Of a DNA stretch of 64,000 nt, positions 11,436 through 22,889 are shown piece by piece. The stretch comes from Boletus sp. NGJ (lineage: Eukaryota; Basidiomycota; Agaricomycetes; Boletales; Boletaceae): the NCBI GenBank assembly GCA_019096195.1, contig JAGTXK010000012.1:124001-188000 (forward strand), written 5' to 3'. The stretch's first letter is position 1. Each line of letters begins with the position of its first letter. The position numbers and the translations under genes are program-made. The notes under the pieces are model-generated. The model had not been told where the DNA came from, did no database searches, and was given only the letters and a program-made list of their open reading frames with translations.

Positions 11436-13452
11436 CTACATCACCGGAAAAAAAAAACGCACTGGGTCTGCTTCCTTCGCGCCGACAGATTCATTCCCGC
11501 CGCGCGACTCGGAGGCATTCTTGTTCGGATGCTTCGTCTTGGAAGATGATTTGTCCTGCAACGCGTGATGAGTCCCTGCATACAAACCCGGGGCACAACG
11601 AACCTTTGAGTTTCCCCACGATGGCGCGACCGTTCGCTAGAATGATATGTTAGACACACCACGTCCGATAGTCTATCAGCGAAGAGCACTCACTGCCCTG
11701 CGTTGACCTGCAGCCATCCTCGAAGGTCCCTGTCTTGTGGCATCCACTCTCGGTGGTGAGTGGGAAGGAGATCGACGAGCCGTAGCCTCATGCGATTTTC
11801 CGGAAAGTCGATTAGGCTTGTGCGATGCTGGGTCCTTGTTACTCTTCCTCAATCTCGTCTGTACCCACCTTTTGACCATGTTACCCTTGGATGAGTGGAG
11901 ATTTTCCTCTTGACGTGTCTCTGGGGGGGAGATTACTGGCAGGTCATCCGATGACTGTGATGTGACATGAGATGATTCAACCGGCAGTATCTCATCCTCA
12001 CGGCGATCGGCAGAGGATGCTTGTGATAGTGACTGTAGCTTTGTCAACATAGAAGCAAGAGGAGGACAAAAATCACAGACCTCGTCATAGTCAAACGATC
12101 GAGGAGCTGGCGCGCTGGACGACGCCTCGACCTATGTCATCATTCAAACTTGCTTCAAGGGTAAAATGAACAAACTGGTACCTCGAGGAGATCGTCATTG
12201 TCTCTGTTGTGTCCCTCGAACTCGAGTGGACTGTTTTTCCCATGATCTTCCTGTTGTACATACACAATGGAGTCAGCACAGCTCTTTCAGTACCGGAATG
12301 ACAGTGTTCTACCGGGGAGGAGTTAGGTGCTGTGGCGTCAGGGCCGCACAGCGTCGAAGGCTGCTGGTTTTGTTGTACTTCCTCGCGAGTGGATACCTAT
12401 ATAATTTGTCAACATACGAGACAGAATGGGGCTTATCTGACATGCTGTAACTATGAATGAACAGACCCTTACATGGAATGGACCATACGAATCAGGGAGA
12501 ATCTTGCTGAGATCACGAATGACGATTTTCCTGTCAAATCGTCCAGTCGCAAGGTAGCCATTGTCTGGGGAGATGGTGATTGACCGTATCTCTTTGCTGT
12601 CCTTGATTACCAGGTCAATGCAAGTAAGTGTTAATGGGTCGAGAAGCAAGATGGAGCGTAATGCGAAGGTAGCGACGAATTTGCCGTTGGGGGCTAGAGC
12701 GATAGAAGGGACTTCGTTGTTGCTGTTATGGAGAGTCTGTGATTCAGCAAGTTGGGACCCAGTGGAGGTATCGAAAGCCTTGATTTTGTTGTCGTAGGAC
12801 GCAGCGAAAATTTGCTGAGCATCGCTTGACCATGCAAGCGGAGTGCACAACCGGGTGGGTATGTCGGTATTGATGGTGATGAACTTGTCACCGGTATGAC
12901 TGTCGAAGATGCGGATTGAATTTCCCCACCGGCAGGCAATGGCGATGTGCTCGCCAGTCGAGGAGAATCGGAGTCCAGCGATTTCGTTGTCAAGTTTGAG
13001 CGGGCCAATGAGTCGTTCCCCACTTTCGATGCTCCAAATGCTCGCTTCCTTGGCACGAGTCCCGGTTGCAAACCAAGTCGAATCTGGGGACACGTCGATT
13101 GCCCACACCTCATTTTCGCGCTCCACGTTGATGACCTTTTCATCCATCTCTTCGTCCCATACACTTGCCCCCTTCGTAGTCCCACACATGATCCACTTGC
13201 CATCCCTCGACGCACAAATGGCACGTAAGCTCATTTCCGTTTTCTCTCCGACCTGTTGACCGTCCGCGAGTCGCCATCATCGAATCCCACCCATGCCCCC
13301 GCCCAAAAAATGTTTTCCGTCAGGGTGGAATGCGACTGCATATACTCAGTCAGTGCGACCAGTGTCAAGGACTATCGTTTGGTCTTACTGAATTGTCAGC
13401 ATTGCTCGACGAATCTTCATAATTATCACGCACCGGTATTCGTTAACGACAT
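11436..13452 (-). pseudogene. WD40-propeller protein U3, broken copy
   Basis: Third WD40 copy. The start (MSLTNT, 13452) and exon 1 donor are kept, but exon 2 has two in-frame stops near its 5' end: TGA before VYAVAFHPD (about 13350) and TGA inside the first blade (GGIR-stop-WRL, about 13285). Blades 2-7 remain open from MSLRAICASRDGK at 13234 to about 12470, so a shortened product is conceivable. Linker is of the U2 type (SPPETRQEEN, MVKRWVQTRLRKSNKD). In the last exon the T-run coding Phe has 10 bases against 7 in U1, and a stop follows at 11436-11438, giving a shorter tail than U2 or U4. Intron 2 donor is GTAAGG. Host gene family; probably a pseudogene. Confidence 0.7.
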
Positions 13453-15100
13453 CTCTACCAGTGGTACACAAGCGCCGGTTTCGTAGAGTCAAAGAACAAG
13501 GTGTTTCGGTTTGCTCTACGTCCGCAAGTTGCTGTATAAACACGTTTCCTTTTTCTTGATGACTGGTTCATGCACTGCCTTGTGTCTCCGGCGCTTATTC
13601 TTTTTACTCGCATCCCAGCTAGTACGTGACCTCATCGCGACGACCAGGCAAGCAGTCAACATCAGAGAAACCTCCCCTCGCTGCGACGCGTAACCTTTCC
13701 TGGGATTTCCGAGTGCTCGTCATATCTCGGCTGCAGTCGATTAATGAGTGTACAATCCGCATTATACCAACTCGCGACATACCGCGGACGAAGGTTTTCC
13801 ATCCAATAGGAGACGAATGTCCTTCTGTGCACCCACTTCTACCGCGTCACATTCACATGTATGCGCAGCCTAGGCGTTTTCGCCTCCCTGGTGCTCGTAT
13901 CCTTGCGTTCAGACACCGCCTCATTGGCTCTGGCAATGTCCTCATACACTCAACGACAACTTCTCTGGCTCACCATGGCCGGACTGTCTACATGAATATC
14001 ACAGAATAGCCAGAGATGCTCTCAGGAGGTTAGACAAAGGTGTGGGATGCGGATCCTACGTACGCGGTATGCGCGTCAGTATGATCGATTGCACAACATC
14101 ATTTAATGTGTTCTGCTGCATCCCAGGAAGGAACGATGCACTGTACTTCGATATTTCGACAAACAGGCAAGATCGACGTCCCTGTTCATGAACTATCCCG
14201 GTACTTTGACCCATGTCCAAGGCTCGCCTGAGCGGGCGGACATTTACGCACCATGTAGCTGGTACTGTGCGCTTCCCTCGTGAAAAATACACCTTGCGAT
14301 CACTTATGCATGTCCTCTTGTTCGCACTACAAAATTCATTCTATGTCCTGCAGAAACGGTACACACGGTCAGCAATCTCGCGATCTCGATCAAGTTTAGC
14401 GAGTAGATTAGCTATTCAAGGACAGGAGATCTCGATCAAGACTTGAGCTTTGGAACCGGACCGATATCGATGGGTGTGTTAATGTATGCATGCAGCACGG
14501 TCAGAGATACGAGGATGATGAGTCTAACTGGAATAGCATTACATAGGCTCCCACGAACGAACCGAACTACCAGGAATCCAGGACCCCCCGCCAGCGATTT
14601 TCTGGTTCCTGTGCAGTACTGCGCTGGAGCTGGCCAGCGCGGATTCCTCTCCTAGGCGGGATTCGGCGACAATTGAGGCTCTATCGTCAAATACAAATGG
14701 TCCGGAGACGGCCGGGGGGAACACAGCAGTCACAGGATGCGCCCTTCATGAACTCTTACCCTCGTGCTCTTGCCAGCGTAAAATTAGTGTGACCAATTTA
14801 TTTACTGTCACTGACGCTGGTCATCGACAGATGACTCGCTGTGCATCTGATGACTGAACATTTTGGTGACAGGAGTGGGGGAATTACTTCTGCTATTGGG
14901 GTTGCTGACCACCTTTCCATGTAACACCTATGGTATACCGCAGGGCGTGCTGCTGCCCCTCACTGTGCATGCCCACAATTTCGCAGGTTTCTTCTTTCGT
15001 CATGAAACCTCTTGAGCCGTATGGATCATCGCAAGCTTGCTTGGCTGGGTTTCGTGTAAAGCAGTGCGAGTGGTGTCCGTGACACTGCCGAACGAGATTT
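13453..15100. repeat. WD40 5' flank, module M copy 3, then unassigned DNA
   Basis: 13453-13740 is WD40 5' flank; 13900-14530 is module M. Here + strand codons near 14075-14110 read RYARQYDRLHNII, 14160-14250 read KIDVPVHELSRYFDP before a GTAGCT donor, and 14290-14440 read LRSLMHVLLFALQ and ASRLAIQGQE. 14540-15100 shows no repeat partner and no recognisable gene. Confidence 0.45.
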
Positions 15101-15119
15101 CTTCCAAGAACTCATGTGT

Positions 15120-15677
15120 AATTTCGTTTCACTTGACACATCCTGACTTATCTCGCTGCCTTCTATGTCCGCATTCCAGATCCAGGTTTTCCTCATGGCG
15201 CCTCAGGGTTATAGTCTGATTTGCCATTCGGTGTTCCGATATACCCTTATGGATTCCTGCCTTATACGAACGGCCTTCCGGAGCTCCTGGCTTACGATCA
15301 ATCAATCAGGTTTCAGTCCAAGCCGGCGGCCGTAAGTTCCGCTCAACTAGCCTTTCACATAATATGAGAATTCTTCCAACTTGAAGATCCCAAGTTTCAT
15401 TTCGTTTCACTTGACACATTCTGACTCATCCCGCTCCCTTCTATGTCCACATCCAGGTATCCCCCCTGCCGCCTCAGGGTGATAGTCTGATTTGCCATTC
15501 GGGGTTCCGATATACCCATGGGTTCCTGTCTGATACGGACGGCCTTCCAGCGTCACTGGCCTACGATCAGTTGATCAAGTTTTAGATATTTTCCAACGTT
15601 TCCACGTTGGCCCAGGACTGCACTACATATTTAAGACGTCAGCTGGCGGCCGTAAGTTTCGTCAACCCACCTTTTCG
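15120..15677 (+). promoter_or_regulatory. P450-B upstream region with a tandem duplication
   Basis: A unit of about 270 bases occurs twice in tandem (about 15110-15345 and 15393-15660). Each has TTTCRTTTCACTTGACACAT, then GATTTGCCATTCGG, TTCCGATATACCC, CGGCCTTCC and CTACGATCA blocks, ending in GGCGGCCGTAAGTT just before the start codon or its lost counterpart. A TATTTAAG box at 15628-15635 lies about 45 bases before the ATG. The same blocks precede P450-C (24530-24830) and P450-D (27840-28301). Which blocks bind factors is unknown. Confidence 0.6.
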
Positions 15678-17776
15678 ATGATTTCACCACTGCTCGAGCC
15701 ACCTGCGGGCATCTTTGGTTGTATTGTTCTCGCCACTGCCCTTATCGTCGTCGTGAAGTGGTCCCAGTCTTCTAAGGTGAGTATGTCGGAAAACACTATG
15801 TTGCTCTCTTCGACGCTTATTTCCCAAGCTCGATCGTATACCCACAGTGGGGTCGAGTGGCTGGCTGGGCTCGTGGTGGGCCGTTTTAAAGTATCTGATC
15901 AACGCGACGGACATATTACAAGAAGGATATGAAAAGGTAAGTATAATGCTTCGCACATTTCATACCTGCTCACTCAGTGTTTCAGCACAAGTCTGCCCCA
16001 TTTAAGGTTACAGAACCATACCGCTGGGTAGTCGTTCTCAGCAACCGCGAACATGTGGAAGAATTACGGAGAGCTCCCGATGGCGCTCTCTCTTTCAAGG
16101 AAGCCGTTCATGATGCGAGTAACCATTCACTTAGTGAGATTAACTTGAACTAAATGTCGCTCACAGCAATTTAGCATGGAGTACACAACAGGAGCCAAAG
16201 TTCACTCTAACTCCTACCATACCCCGATTGTGAGAGCACAACTAACTCGGAATATCGAAGCATTGTATCCGGAAATCAAAGATGAGATGAGTACAGCTTT
16301 TGATGACGTATTGGATCTCAGGGGAAATGGTGAGTGTCCCGCTCCCATTCGTGTGCGCTATTCATGAATGTCTGGAACACCCAGAATGGAAGAGTGTGCC
16401 AGCGCTCAGCAGCGTGCAAAAAGTAGTTTGCAGAACGAGCAACAGAGTGTTCGTCGGACTTTCGTTATGTCAGCCTTTCAGCGATCTCCCTTTTTCTTTG
16501 TCCTTTACCCCAATTGTTCTAGGTCGTGACCCTGACTGGATGGATCTCAACATTCGATATGCCTTCGATATCATTAAAGGAGGGGCTATCATCGGGCTGT
16601 TCCCGAAATTGCTGAAACCGTGAGTCACATGCACTCGCCTTTCCGAGGGTAGCCTTGAAGGTAGTGATAGAATAGCTGCCCGGCTTTTTACGAGCGTTAG
16701 TCAGAGCATCCAGCGTGGAAGGAAGCTTCTCGAACCAATAATCGAGGAACGACGAAAATATATCAATGAATATGGGAAGGAGTGGGTCGATAAGCCTGTT
16801 TGTCAGCCTCGTTCACAGACGATATTGGCACTCACTATCGGTTTCTTAGAACGACTTTATATCGTGGCTAATGGAAGAGCATCCAGAGTTGATGATAAAG
16901 CCCCTGACAAGGACTATATTGGCTCTAAATGTTGCGGCTATTCATGTGGGTCCCGATGGCGTTTCCTTATACACTTTCGATGCTGAGATCTTTCGACTTC
17001 GCGGTCAGACGACTGCCAACGTACGCTTCGAACTCATGATGCAAACCTAACTTGCCTGATTGACACCAAATGACAGACCTTTACTCAGGCACTCTTCTAC
17101 CTCGTAGCCAATCCTCAATACATTCAGCCACTTCGTGAGGAGGTTGAAGGAATCGTTGAGAAGGAGGGATGGTCAAAGGTTTCACTAGCCAAGATGCGAA
17201 AGGTAGATAGCTTCCTCAAGGAGTGCCAACGATTCGAAGGCATTTCCAGCAGTACGTGTCTCTCCATTCATCCGATTCGTCACATCACTCAACCCACTAG
17301 CGGGGCTGATGCGCAAGGCGTTGAAAGACTACACATTCTCGGACGGCACATTTGTACCAAAAGGCACCACGCTCGTCGCAGCCATGTGGTCTATACAGCA
17401 TGATGAAGCATTGTACGAAAATGCCCACGCATTCAAGCCTTTCCGATTTGCAGACTTGCATGGAGAGGACGGCGAAGGTGTCAAGTATCAGTTTACGTCG
17501 ACGTCAACGGACTATTTAGTGTTTGGACACGGTCGGCATGCATGGTATGGTCTTTCTTCCTCCCTGTTTCCAACGACCATGAAAAACCGCTGATTGTATG
17601 TTAGCCCGGGACGTTTCTTTGCTGCAACCGAGCTGAAATCAATGTTGGCCCACATCGTGGTGACGTATGATGTGAAACTGGCGGATAACGCGACGCCTCC
17701 GCGAACGCTGCATTTTGCGACGGCACTGATGCCCGATCCGCGTGCAAAGCTCATGTTCAGAAGGAGAGTTGACTGA
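15678..17776 (+). CDS. Cytochrome P450 copy B, intact (501 aa)
   Basis: Complete P450 of normal length. Exons: 15678-15776, 15829-15936, 15986-16114, 16167-16329, 16385-16468, 16523-16619, 16671-16797, 16850-16945, 17009-17020, 17077-17251, 17301-17544, 17605-17776; 1506 bases, 501 codons plus stop, phases consistent throughout. Residues about 8-27 are a hydrophobic N-terminal anchor (IFGCIVLATALIVVVK) followed by a Pro/Gly hinge (TVGSSGWLG). I-helix NVAAIH+TTAN+TFTQALF, ExxR as ECQR, PFRF, heme loop FGHGRHAC-PGRFFA. Intron 2 has a GT donor and 49 bases; intron 3 has a GC donor (GAT|GCGAGT). The start ATG is the only one that keeps the anchor and matches copy D. Substrate unknown. Confidence 0.88.
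17009..17020 (+). other. 12-base micro-exon of P450-B
   Basis: Codes T T A N; bounded by GTCAG acceptor and GTACGC donor; needed to give the I-helix its normal length between AAIH and TFTQ. Confidence 0.78.
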
Positions 17777-19104
17777 ACGATTCCCTCGTTCGTGCATTCC
17801 ATGCCCCAATTCTTGCATTGCATTTACTCTCTTGCTTTCGTTGATTTTACTTTGACAGGAAAGAGTGAATGGGAAATAAGGTCGTGCGAGGCTCGATGAA
17901 TCTACATATGTTACCTGAAATTCTGTATCATTTGACTGACATCATCTGCTGTAACTGAGATGGATGAGTATCGATTTTGGTTCTCATTTTGACAACCCAA
18001 CCTTTTGTCTTGCCTCACATGTTTGTGTGCATCTGACACAACACCACCAAATGAGAATTCCGTTGGAGATGCAGCTGTTCATAGTAGTTACATCCTTTTT
18101 CTATAACCTGTAAAGGCCACTTGCATGGCAAATCACCCGCTCTGGTCTCCTCGGCAGCCTTCCTTGACTTGCACAACCTTTCCAATTCTGACACAGAAAC
18201 TTATATTCTATTTAGCATTGCATTTTGTGGCACAGTACAAACTCGTTTGATTGACAAAGAGTTGACATAGTTTCCGATGTTCTGGAACACATGATGCATG
18301 GATATCACACATTCTCTGTGCCATAACCAATCTCGGCTATCCAATCTGTTCTTGTTCAGATCGACACTGACGATCAGTTGAATCCTTTTCAAGATAGAGA
18401 TGGTCAACATACATACCAAGAAGAGTGCGACTGCAAAAGGGTGAAAGATCTCCCATAAACCATACATGCACTGCCTGAAGAAGGCATCTGAGAGGTTTTT
18501 TTTTACTGTCTTTTTCATGTGACTTGTCACCTGTGAGAAATTATGTCAATAAACATGCTTCACCTTCGGCACTATCTAACTCACCAACACCAACATGGAA
18601 TTCGATGGAAACAGTACCATTTGACTTGGACAGGTCAGGTGCATCCATCCATGGGGGACCGAACAAGAAATTCAACATTTTGGAGTTTCAGAATTTTTGA
18701 GATCTTGGGATTTGCTGATAAGGTATGTCTGGGCTTTTCTGTCACTGTTTGAGGCTTGAAACAATAACGTAGGCATGCTGCAAAGTCAGAAAACCAGTAC
18801 TAACATCCAATGGGTGATCATGTGCCTCTTAAAGTTCCTGGACCATGAATGGATTGGGATGTAGTTATACTTTCAATCTGCACTGCATGGACCACAATAC
18901 AGTGGCAAGTTTCCACCATATACCTAGAACAAACCATGACGAGAAAGCAAGATGTGTGATGTATTGAAAAAAAACAGAATAGCATCAATGAGTCAACATA
19001 TCATATGTTGATACTACTAATTGTTAGTTTGAGATAAAACATGCTTTTCTGCATTTATGGCCTATATATCAGTGTCCACATGTGACCTGATAATGATAGC
19101 AGTC
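17777..19104. other. CpG-poor, AT-rich DNA without a recognised gene
   Basis: Begins just after P450-B and opens a tract to about 24250 in which CG dinucleotides are very scarce while TG and CA are common. Short frames here carry no recognisable domain. Confidence 0.6.
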
Positions 19105-19635
19105 CTAACTTCCACCCCCAACCATGCTTGAAGTTCTGTCACTGAAACATATGTAGTCATGTGAAAGTTGCAAAATGTTGAGAAATCCTTTTGCTTCTAA
19201 GATGGGGCCAAAAGCAGTGAAGTCCACAGAGACACTGACATGTTGATTGCTCCATACATGTTGATTGAGAAATAAAAACCAATGTATGATGTCAGGAAAT
19301 GGTACAGTCTTAGTTGGATTTGCATTCAGTAGTTCCACTGTGAGAAGAGAAGATGTGGTAGGATATGATGTGTATCCAGTTGTTGTGTGGAGAGGCAGCA
19401 ATGATCCCAGAGGTGGAGGCAGATATCTAGGGTAACCATGTCTGCCCCATGGTATAGCAGGGGGCATAATGATCACAGGAGGGGGAGGATATGCATATGG
19501 TGCAGGTGCAGGCATGGGCATAGATGTGGGCTGCATTGTGTGACCAGTGGCCACTTCCTGCTCATCTTTCTTTAACCTCTTTGTCAATGAGAGCAACAAG
19601 AGGGGTTTCTCATTAACTGTTGCAGTTTTCTGCAT
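19105..19635 (-). CDS. Proline-rich hypothetical protein, 176 codons
   Basis: Open frame with a Pro/Met/Ala-rich first half (PAPAPYAYPPPPVIIMPPAI) and a more folded-looking second half (VPFPDIIHWFLFLNQH, then ILEAKGFLNILQLSHDY). The second half resembles, from memory, a short helical segment of uncharacterised Agaricomycete proteins that also carry a Zn2Cys6-like motif; such a motif lies about 1.5 kb upstream on the same strand (20980-21325). The two may be exons of one decayed gene. The tract is CpG-poor, which suggests repeat-type decay. Function unknown. Confidence 0.35.
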   Translation of the reverse strand: MQKTATVNEKPLLLLSLTKRLKKDEQEVATGHTMQPTSMPMPAPAPYAYPPPPVIIMPPAIPWGRHGYPRYLPPPLGSLLPLHTTTGYTSYPTTSSLLTVELLNANPTKTVPFPDIIHWFLFLNQHVWSNQHVSVSVDFTAFGPILEAKGFLNILQLSHDYICFSDRTSSMVGGGS

Positions 19636-20979
19636 CTAACTCACATGTTAGCATGTCCAGAAAATAATCCAGACCACATGTATAATTTGCAGTGCCCAAG
19701 ACACAATATGATTGTGTATCAAGGCATAACAGTCATTTGAGTTCTTGGGGCAATAGCAGTACACTGGACTCTCAGGTCCCTTTGTATGATCATCACATTG
19801 GTATTGCTTGTGGAGTGATTCAAATACAATCCTGCTATTCATCTGCCCCATCCAACTTGTTGTTTAATGATGTCCAAGTCTTTTTTGATGAAGATCCATT
19901 TTTCATGGAACCCTTTATATTCTGAAATATGAGTGACATGAAGTGACTCATGCACACACATACCACTTTATGATTGTTCATGGTGGACACATGAGTGGGT
20001 AGCTCAACTGACTCATTATTTCCTGAATCCTCAAAGATCACAAGAATAGGCTTGAGTGGTTGAGTTGATATCTTGCCACTAGGAAGAAACTAAGACATGA
20101 TAAGCACCCACATGCAATTCTTGAACATATCTAGCTCTTCATCTGACTGTATGGACATAAATGCAGCCTTTGCTTTGTCAGATTCCAGCTGATATTGCAG
20201 CTGGACATGTTGAGCATGTCAGTTTAGCTTTTCTGCAACAATCTTACAAAGGTCTTCAAGTATGATAGATGACTATATTTGAAAGGGGATGCTTGACACC
20301 TTTAAACCTTGAGATCATTGAACACAACACTGAATCTTGAAAACTGGTGGATGGTTTGTAAGATGATTGAATATGAGATGAAAAACAACAGACTACATGT
20401 TGTTGGATGGCCTTGATTATTTAAACCTGTAGGTGTCGCTGCTGGGGTGCCTTTGCTTCCCTTTTCCATAGGTTTGGTGGATCACTTTTGTTTAACTAGA
20501 ACCCTCATTGCTGGTGGCTTAGTACTAGCAAGTTGTTGACAAATGCTAGCTAGATTATCATCTGATAATTAATTCTCCATATCCAAGTCAGCTTTTGAAT
20601 GGCCTTCATCATCACTCTTCACATATAATATATTAAACTTATCATTATCTTAATGATGTATGTTACTAAGGAACTCTTTTGCATCTGAGTTAGTAGCATC
20701 ACTATTAGCATCTTCCATTTGATTATATTCAGTGGTCCAGTGATTGTAGAATTTAGTCAAAGGTGGAGGTAGAGATTTGAGCTGGTCAGGTACTGACTTA
20801 GATTCATCAACCTCAGAAAGAGGTACAAGGCTGCCCATTGAATGAATAGGCTCATGCACAGATGAACGATACTGACATTTGGTGGATTAAGTAGAGTCCC
20901 TGGATGGAGGGGGTCTCAACTGATCCACAGATGAACCTTGAGTGGTAGTCATGCTTTGCTGAATAGAACAGCTGCCTCA
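19636..20979. other. CpG-poor DNA between two minus-strand gene pieces
   Basis: Contains an open frame of 69 codons at 20859-20650 (-), acidic and Pro/Ser rich, that could be an exon of the decayed Zn2Cys6 gene. No other support. Confidence 0.3.
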
Positions 20980-21325
20980 TCAATTTCTAGACCCAGTAGG
21001 TTGGCTCTTGAGGTCAAGTGGGGGTGCACTGTTGCTGTGTGAATGCATATGGCTGTTTTGAATAACACACTCCTCAGAATGACCACTCTCAATGCATTTT
21101 TTGCATGTGATAGCACCAGGCATGAAGTTGCAGTGCACCTTGCATATGTGACAAGTTGAGCATGCTCCTCGTTTGTCTGTTAGCACATACATCAGCATTT
21201 ATAGACAGTAGATAATAGTATACAATACACTCACTATTCATAGTAGCCTGGGCTGGACTTGGATTAGTAGGTTTTTTGCATTTTCTGGGAGACATGGAGT
21301 CAAACAAGTGGATGTTGGAGCTCAA
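20980..21325 (-). pseudogene. Zn2Cys6-type zinc cluster fragment
   Basis: Two exons, 21325-21235 and 21176-20980, joined by a GTGAGT..ACAG intron in phase. The second begins NKRGACSTCHICKVHC and its six cysteines fit C-x2-C-x6-C-x8-C-x2-C-x8-C, the fungal binuclear zinc cluster that binds DNA. A Lys/Pro-rich leader (SPRKCKKPTNPSPAQ) precedes it. The frame ends at 20980, soon after the cluster, much shorter than a usual regulator (several hundred residues), so this is either a truncated gene or the 5' end of a decayed one continuing to about 19105. Surrounding CpG depletion favours decay. Confidence 0.6.
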
Positions 21326-21625
21326 GGATGTAGCAATGCACCATGCTGCTTTTATTTATGTGGCCTCATGTCGCAGAGGAGCCTAGGCTTGAATTGAGTC
21401 AGTTATTCATCCATGATAGATCTCAAAGTGTTAGAAAAAGACTTCCAGAAAGCCAATGTTGATTTTACATACTAAAGTTGGACAGCAACCACCAGCGCTG
21501 CATAAGTAAACATGTATGCATTCTTGTGACAAAACAAAATATTAATATTGCATAGGAGTGACAACAACAATAGTCCCATAGCAGTACTCTATACATATCC
21601 ATAGTGAGAACTAGCCATATGAATC
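21326..21625. other. CpG-poor spacer
   Basis: No gene or repeat recognised between the zinc cluster fragment and the transposase remnant. Confidence 0.4.
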
Positions 21626-22060
21626 CTAAGGCATGATTGAGTACAATGCTTTTAGCAAGGTAATATAAATCTCCTGATCTGACATGTCAGTCATCGCCAA
21701 TTGAGTGTATTCTCCATTGTGACAGAGATGATACTTCATTGCTAAGAACACGAGTTCAATTGTATTGAGATCTTGGGAATATGGTGGTAAGAATTCACAA
21801 CACATTCCTCTATATCATTATTAGGACAGAATCATCAAATGATAAAATAAAACATACCTGGATTCAATGAGTTCTATAATATCAGGATGCTTGTGGATCC
21901 GACAGTTATCCATGACAATGACAGAATTCAGTGCTAGATAGGGTTTCATGTTGTCCAGGAGTTGTTTGATGAATGTTATAAAAGAGTCTGTGCAAAATTG
22001 AAAGGAACAACCAACAAAGTGAAGAGTGAAGCCCAAACTCGATATCTCAGGTGTTGCCAT
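21626..22060 (-). mobile_element. Tc1/mariner-like transposase remnant (DDE domain, C-terminal half)
   Basis: Two exons, 22060-21858 and 21809-21626, joined in phase by an intron with GTATGT donor. The first has SVIVMDNCRIHKHPDIIELI, the second catalytic Asp region of Tc1/mariner (DDE_3) transposases; the second has LPPYSQDLNTIELVF, which holds the third acidic residue in the usual (P)PYSxDLNxIE setting. The N-terminal DNA-binding part and first catalytic Asp are not seen, and no terminal inverted repeats were found, so it is a dead internal piece of a plain DNA transposon. Confidence 0.7.
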
Positions 22061-22889
22061 TCACAGCAATATGCAAGAGGGAGAAGAGCAATTTCAAGGC
22101 TAAGGGGAAACATGGTACTCTACCAGCTACTTTATATACTACCGATAGTGGCACATAAACTGTGCTATGCTATGATGTCATAGGTACTGGGTATGACATC
22201 ACAGGAACGAAGAAATATTAGTGTCCAATAGTGAAAGAGAGAAATGGCGGAATAAGATGCATGTGGTATGCACATGTGAGTGAAAGGTAGTCCATAATGC
22301 TCTATATTGTGATATGTCAAGGAGATCTAATAAATAGGAATGGGGAGGGAAATGAAAGGTAATGCTTAAGGCATTGCATAAGTTGATTGTTGGATCTGGT
22401 ATTGAGATGGATCATATCGGGGATAGATCAGATCTTGTCTAATGTATCTAGGGGTCTGATAAATAGGTTAATCTAGTGTTGGCTTGATTAGTACTTGTGT
22501 AGGGTACCAAGCACTATGTCAGGTGTGATCTATGGGCCTTGTGTGGATACTGAGCACTGCGTCAGGTATGTCCACAGGGTGTTGTAGTTTAGAGGCATGT
22601 GGGCCTGTGTTTGTGGCAGTGAACACCAGAGTTAGCCATGAGGCTTACTTGGTGTCATAGATATAATGGGTATGACAAGGGTACTACTAGTGAAAGTGTA
22701 CTTGGGTGTGGGTGACGGTATGATGTATCATATGGTAAAGGATACAATGAGTGACTACTCTAGGTGTGTGCAGGGTAAGGTGGGGATGGAGCTTGGTGAA
22801 TGGTAGGTGAATGTATCATTTGTAGGTAGTGCGAGAGTATAGAGAGGTAGCAATAAATAACAGGTATCATGGGTGAACATTTCACTCTG
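22061..22889. other. CpG-poor DNA, nothing recognised
   Basis: TG/CA-rich sequence with many short TGTGG and GGTATG words; no gene, no clear repeat ends. Confidence 0.4.
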
